Assembly (NCBI GenBank): GCA_001784735.1
Contig: MFSB01000031.1
Location: forward strand, 700 to 8,562
DNA from: Candidatus Moranbacteria bacterium RIFCSPLOWO2_12_FULL_48_12
GTDB lineage: Bacteria > Patescibacteriota > Minisyncoccia > Moranbacterales > UBA1568
Direction: 5' to 3'
Length of the DNA: 7,863 bases
Shown here piece after piece: positions 5,834 to 7,863 of this stretch (position 1 is the stretch's first letter; every line of letters starts with the position of its first letter). The translations under genes were made by a program, and so were the position numbers. A model generated the notes under the pieces. It had not been told where the DNA came from. It searched no databases and worked only from the letters and a program-made list of their open reading frames with translations.

Positions 5834-5933
5834 CCAGCCGTACTTTTACAACAAACATTTCTACGCCACAGATAATAATTATGAATAAAATTATCTTTCT
5901 ATAGCATATCGTTTACAGTAAAAGTACGGCTGG
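5834..5933 (-). mobile_element. Family A insertion 4 (ORF-less) in helix 25
   Basis: This 100-nt insertion has ends CCAGCCGTACTTTTAC / GTAAAAGTACGGCTGG, the same 16 nt as insertion 3. The flanks, minus strand AACGAAGAGTGGGAGT and ATGACCGCGTGC, align to the arms of helix 25, the best-known intervening-sequence site of gamma-proteobacterial 23S. The centre is AT-rich and carries no ORF. Confidence 0.83.
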
Positions 5934-5991
5934 ACTCCCACTCTTCGTTAGCATGGAGTTTCAGTTCTATTTCACCTCCCTTATCGGGATG

Positions 5992-6028
<37 letters not shown>

Positions 6029-6116
6029 ATCTGAAGCAATGTTTAGCCTTGGAAGTTAGTGCTCCCGGATTCAAACGGGGTTTCTCCGGCCCCGCCCTAC
6101 TTAGGAACTTGTGCAC

Positions 6117-6199
6117 CCAGCCGTATTTTTTTTCGGATACAGGATTATTACCTTCTGTGATGTGCCTTTCCAGGCACTTCTCCTAAAAAATACGGCTGG
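6117..6199 (-). mobile_element. Family A insertion 5 (ORF-less) in helix 19/20 region
   Basis: This 83-nt insertion has ends CCAGCCGTATTTTTT / AAAAAATACGGCTGG (15 bp). It lies between minus-strand GTTGATCGGGGC and GTGCACAAGTTCC, about E. coli 365. The centre contains a GTGCCT/AGGCAC hairpin. It is separated by only 34 nt of 23S from the family B GIY-YIG insertion. Confidence 0.8.
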
Positions 6200-6233
6200 G
6201 CCCCGATCAACCGAGTCCACAAGCCCTGCAACC

Positions 6234-6526
6234 CCCAGCACCTAACAAGCTTTACAATAAACTTTCTCTGATTCTTTCTTTCAAAAGTTGTATTGCCTTT
6301 CCATATTGTTTTAGCTTTCTTTCACGATTACGCGCATCCTTCTCAGACGCATAGGCTTCGTAATACACAAGTTTTACTGGCAAACGAAAACTCGTCGCAA
6401 ATGACTTTCCACTTTGATGCTCGCGCATCCGTCGTTTCAAATCACTTGTATATCCGATATAAATTTGATTATCAGATAACGATTTCAATATGTACAAATA
6501 AAACATAAAGCTTGTTAGGTGCTGGG
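6234..6526 (-). mobile_element. Family B insertion 3, GIY-YIG-encoding, in helix 18/19 region
   Basis: This 293-nt insertion has perfect 21-nt inverted ends (6234-6254 and 6506-6526), starting CCCAGCACCTAACAAGC. It lies between minus-strand GAGAAGCCTAAA and GTTGCAGGGCTTG. The CDS starts at the inner base of one terminal repeat and stops inside the other, so the element is essentially gene plus ends. Its outer 12 nt match the two ORF-less insertions at 780 and 4897, making it the presumed autonomous member. No group I core signature is present. Confidence 0.85.
6252..6506 (-). CDS. GIY-YIG nuclease of family B element
   Basis: This 84-residue single-domain GIY-YIG protein has FYLYILKS (2-9) and YIG (16-18) as the signature. 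LKRRMREHQSG (23-33) carries the catalytic-type Arg, followed by KLVYYEAY (45-52) and DARNRERKLKQYG (57-69) with the conserved Glu. It is clearly paralogous to the family A nuclease at 3993-4256 (same spacing of motifs, same LKQ(H/Y)G end), although the terminal repeats of the two elements differ. ATG at 6506 is the only start that fits the element; the upstream bases are the terminal repeat itself with no Shine-Dalgarno sequence. The TAA lies in the opposite terminal repeat. The presumed role is mobilisation of the element; an unrelated housekeeping function is unlikely given its location in 23S. Confidence 0.88.
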   Translation of the reverse strand: MFYLYILKSLSDNQIYIGYTSDLKRRMREHQSGKSFATSFRLPVKLVYYEAYASEKDARNRERKLKQYGKAIQLLKERIRESLL

Positions 6527-6652
6527 TTTAGGCTTCTCCGCGTTCGCTCGCCACTACTTGCGGAATCTCATTGATTTCTTTTCCTCCTGGTACTAAGATG
6601 TTTCAGTTCCCAGGGTCTGCTATTCCATTCTATGTATTCAAATGGAATTAAT

Positions 6653-6817
6653 CGTTCGTATCGCGCAAAGAATAATAATTCTTCTGTTCTACGAAAATTA
6701 AAAATCAAAAATCAAAGATTAAAATTATGGAATCCTGCTTCGCAGGATACAACAATTTTTCATTTTGAGATTTGCATTTTACATTTAGTGAGTATCACGC
6801 TCTGCGTGATACGAACG
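6653..6817 (-). repeat. Family C insertion 2 (AT-rich, ends CGTTCGTATCRCGC) in helix 9
   Basis: This insertion of about 165 nt has ends CGTTCGTATCGCGC (6653-6666) and GCGTGATACGAACG (6804-6817), which are inverted with one G-U. It lies after minus-strand GGGGCAACCCAGT, in helix 9, the usual intervening-sequence site of alpha-proteobacteria. The minus-strand 5' end has a perfect GTATCACGC/GCGTGATAC hairpin (6792-6812). A 31-nt block (6756-6786) is identical to insertion 1 and is preceded by A-rich sequence shared in part. It carries no ORF. Confidence 0.77.
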
Positions 6818-6957
6818 ACTGGGTTGCCCCATTCGGAAATCCCCGGATCAAAGCTTGGTTGACAGCTCCCCGAGGCTTATCGCAGCCTCCTACGTCCTTC
6901 ATCGCTTGCTTCAGTCAAGGCATCCACACCATGCGTTAAGTAACCTTCTTTTTTCTT

Positions 6958-6973
6958 CGGTTAACAGTGAAGA
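6958..6973 (-). other. 23S processing stem, 5' leader arm
   Basis: The minus-strand TCTTCACTGTTAACCG lies 12 nt upstream of the inferred 23S 5' end and pairs with the trailer at 571-586 (16 bp, one G-U). It is an expected RNase III substrate for release of pre-23S. Confidence 0.75.
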
Positions 6974-7001
6974 ATGTTCCACTGTTTTTTTGATTGCTTG
7001 C

Positions 7002-7112
7002 CCCGCAAAACTGCACAGCAGTCGCGGGACTAATCACGTGATCCGACGTTCTGTCGGATTTTACGTGATGACCTTTACCCCGTGATTCCGTCCTAACGGA
7101 ATTTTACGGGGT
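7002..7112 (-). repeat. Three consecutive leader hairpins, two of one design
   Basis: Hairpin 1 is CCCGC...ACTGC/GCAGT...GCGGG (7002-7028). Hairpin 2 is ATCACGT, inner ATCCGAC/GTCGGAT, ACGTGAT (7033-7069). Hairpin 3 is ACCCCGT, inner TTCCGT/ACGGAA, ACGGGGT (7077-7112). Hairpins 2 and 3 share layout and interior sequence (a stem ending CGT, then GAT; closing side ATTTTACG) with differing but paired stems, so they look like diverged copies of one structured repeat. Confidence 0.7.
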
Positions 7113-7211
7113 TACATACATTATTTAGACTATTTCAAAACAATCTGATCGCTTTCCGCTCCAGGCGACCGGTGACCGTCTTGAAAAAGACACGAATTGT
7201 TAAGGGGCTTA

Positions 7212-7319
7212 CCCCGCACCAGTTTTAGGAACATACGCGCCAGAGACTCAACCGAAAGGCGAAGCCGCTTCGCTCTCATTTCTTCCTTTCCTGAAATCCT
7301 GATTGAAACTGGTGCGGGG
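7212..7319 (-). repeat. Inverted-repeat element in 23S leader (ends CCCCGCACCAGTTT)
   Basis: This 108-nt segment is bounded by CCCCGCACCAGTTT (7212-7225) and AAACTGGTGCGGGG (7306-7319), perfectly inverted. The interior has a GC-rich palindromic run (AAGGCGAAGCCGCTTCGCTC). It has the same architecture as the 23S insertions but different ends. No ORF is credible here; the apparent reading frames cross it without motifs. Confidence 0.7.
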
Positions 7320-7420
7320 CTTATGCGGAAACAAAAATCTCTCCGTATGGAGAGGCTTTTATCTCTTCACAAACGTTTCCCACTATTCAGTTATGAGCGG
7401 TAAAGCACCATGGAACGTAA

Positions 7421-7524
7421 ACCCCGTTACAAAAAAACACATAACACTTGAACTACCTGCTGTCTTCTTTCAAAAATCAGCTTCATAGTTTTCTCTGTGG
7501 TCGTCTGTTTTTTTATAACGGGGT
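7421..7524 (-). repeat. Inverted-repeat element in 23S leader (ends ACCCCGTTA)
   Basis: This 104-nt segment has ends ACCCCGTTACAAAAAAACA (7421-7439) and TGTTTTTTTATAACGGGGT (7506-7524), inverted with one mismatch over 19 nt. The terminal ACCCCGTTA recurs at 7725-7733 and, as ACCCCGT, in leader hairpin 3. It is non-coding. The sequence between it and the element at 7212-7319 (7320-7420) shows nothing recognisable beyond a short CTCTCC.. palindrome. Confidence 0.7.
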
Positions 7525-7569
7525 AAATAATTTTTCTTGTGAATCAATGGGTAAAAAATTGTTGGATCT

Positions 7570-7590
7570 CATCCCGCCACGGCGGGATTA
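7570..7590 (-). other. Hairpin near the 5' end of the transcript
   Basis: ATCCCGCC/GGCGGGAT (7571-7588) forms a compact 8-bp stem in the first roughly 30 nt of the predicted transcript. On the minus strand, CAACAATTTTTT follows 12 nt later. It could stabilise the 5' end or act in attenuation; the spacing to the T-run is longer than in a typical terminator. Confidence 0.45.
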
Positions 7591-7603
7591 ACTCGCAATA
7601 CCC

Positions 7604-7632
7604 ATCATACGCAATCCTGAAAAAACTGTCAA
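7604..7632 (-). promoter_or_regulatory. Sigma70-type promoter for the 23S-5S unit
   Basis: On the minus strand the -35 box is TTGACA (7627-7632) and the -10 box TATGAT (7604-7609), with a 17-nt spacer. One mismatch in twelve from consensus and ideal spacing make this a strong promoter. Transcription should start near 7597, giving a leader of about 650 nt before the 23S. It lies just downstream of a terminator, so 23S and 5S appear to be transcribed independently of whatever lies upstream. Confidence 0.8.
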
Positions 7633-7663
7633 GTGGTTAAAGTAGATATAAAAACAGCGATGG

Positions 7664-7700
7664 CAAAAAAGAAAAGAGTCCCATACGAATGGGACTCTTT
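7664..7700 (-). terminator. Intrinsic terminator upstream of the 23S promoter
   Basis: A perfect 12-bp stem (7673-7684 with 7689-7700, AAAGAGTCCCAT/ATGGGACTCTTT) with a 4-nt loop is followed on the minus strand by TTTTCTTTTTT. This is a textbook factor-independent terminator for transcription arriving from the right of the window. It sits about 30 nt upstream of the -35 box and separates the 23S unit from the preceding transcript, whose gene is outside the window. Confidence 0.8.
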
Positions 7701-7724
7701 CTCACCTTGTTTAAAGGGTTTTTT

Positions 7725-7863
7725 ACCCCGTTAGATATCACCCTCGTTTGTTCTTTACCACAAGTAAAAGCCGTAAGGCACCTTCGGCTCGCCACGCTCT
7801 CGCTTGTCGAAGCGGGCTTCCATCTGAAAATATACAAAATTCTTATTCGGATATCTAACGGGG
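7725..7863 (-). repeat. Inverted repeat upstream of the terminator (ends CCCCGTTAGATATC)
   Basis: CCCCGTTAGATATC (7726-7739) and GATATCTAACGGGG (7850-7863) are perfectly inverted, and the second copy reaches the window edge, so it may extend further. The interior has short GC-rich palindromes (GCCGTAAGGC, GAGCGTGGCGAGCCGAAGG). It may be the processing stem of the upstream transcript's RNA or another dispersed element. No 16S 3' end (anti-Shine-Dalgarno CCTCC) is seen here. Confidence 0.6.

Noticed and set aside
7637..7837. 66-residue minus-strand ORF near the right end
   Set aside because: It runs through the inverted repeat and the terminator stem, lacks motifs, and its hydrophobic C-terminus comes from the T-rich terminator tail.
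6947..7863. 16S 3' end or tRNA-Ile/tRNA-Ala in the leader
   Set aside because: I found no anti-Shine-Dalgarno sequence, no T-loop GGTTCRAATCC on either strand and no cloverleaf; only inverted repeats are present.

Overview
This window is one ribosomal RNA transcription unit read on the minus strand. From right to left it holds an upstream intrinsic terminator, a strong sigma70-type promoter, a long structured leader, a 23S rRNA gene and 5S rRNA. No 16S rRNA or tRNA gene is visible. The 23S gene spans about 6.3 kb, but only about 2.8 kb is exon or conserved core. The rest consists of three group I introns, at the positions equivalent to E. coli 1917, 1951 and 2593, and about ten hairpin-bounded insertions in variable helices. 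The compact core and the density of introns and homing endonucleases suggest a Candidate Phyla Radiation (Patescibacteria) bacterium. That assignment is an inference; Coxiella-like bacteria or giant sulfur bacteria with intron-rich rRNA were not excluded.

Layout. Positions 7725-7863 hold an inverted repeat of unknown role. A minus-strand terminator lies at 7664-7700 and a promoter (TTGACA, 17 bp spacer, TATGAT) at 7604-7632. The leader (about 7597-6974) carries several GC-rich inverted repeats and one arm of the 23S processing stem. The 23S lies at about 6946-643. The 3' trailer holds the other arm of the processing stem, a hairpin and a 42-nt repeat also found inside the 23S. After a spacer hairpin comes an intact 5S (204-321). 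This 5S sits inside a second, split 5S-like sequence (about 92-400).

Genes. All four convincing proteins are nucleases of mobile rRNA insertions, in the same orientation as the rRNA. Two are LAGLIDADG enzymes in group I introns: an I-CreI-like one at L2593, the same site as I-CreI, and a larger one at L1917. Two are small GIY-YIG enzymes. Each GIY-YIG gene almost fills an element with perfect 19-21 nt terminal inverted repeats.

Most interesting point. The GIY-YIG elements belong to two families defined by their terminal repeats (CCAGCCGTA... and CCCAGCACCTAA...). Each family also has short ORF-less copies in other 23S helices: four for the first and two for the second. One ORF-less copy forms P8 of the L2593 group I intron. 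The pattern is that of an autonomous element plus MITE-like derivatives confined to rRNA hairpins, at sites including the classical intervening-sequence positions helix 25 and helix 45. In the precursor RNA the terminal repeats form 15-21 bp stems, so the 23S may be cut into many pieces.
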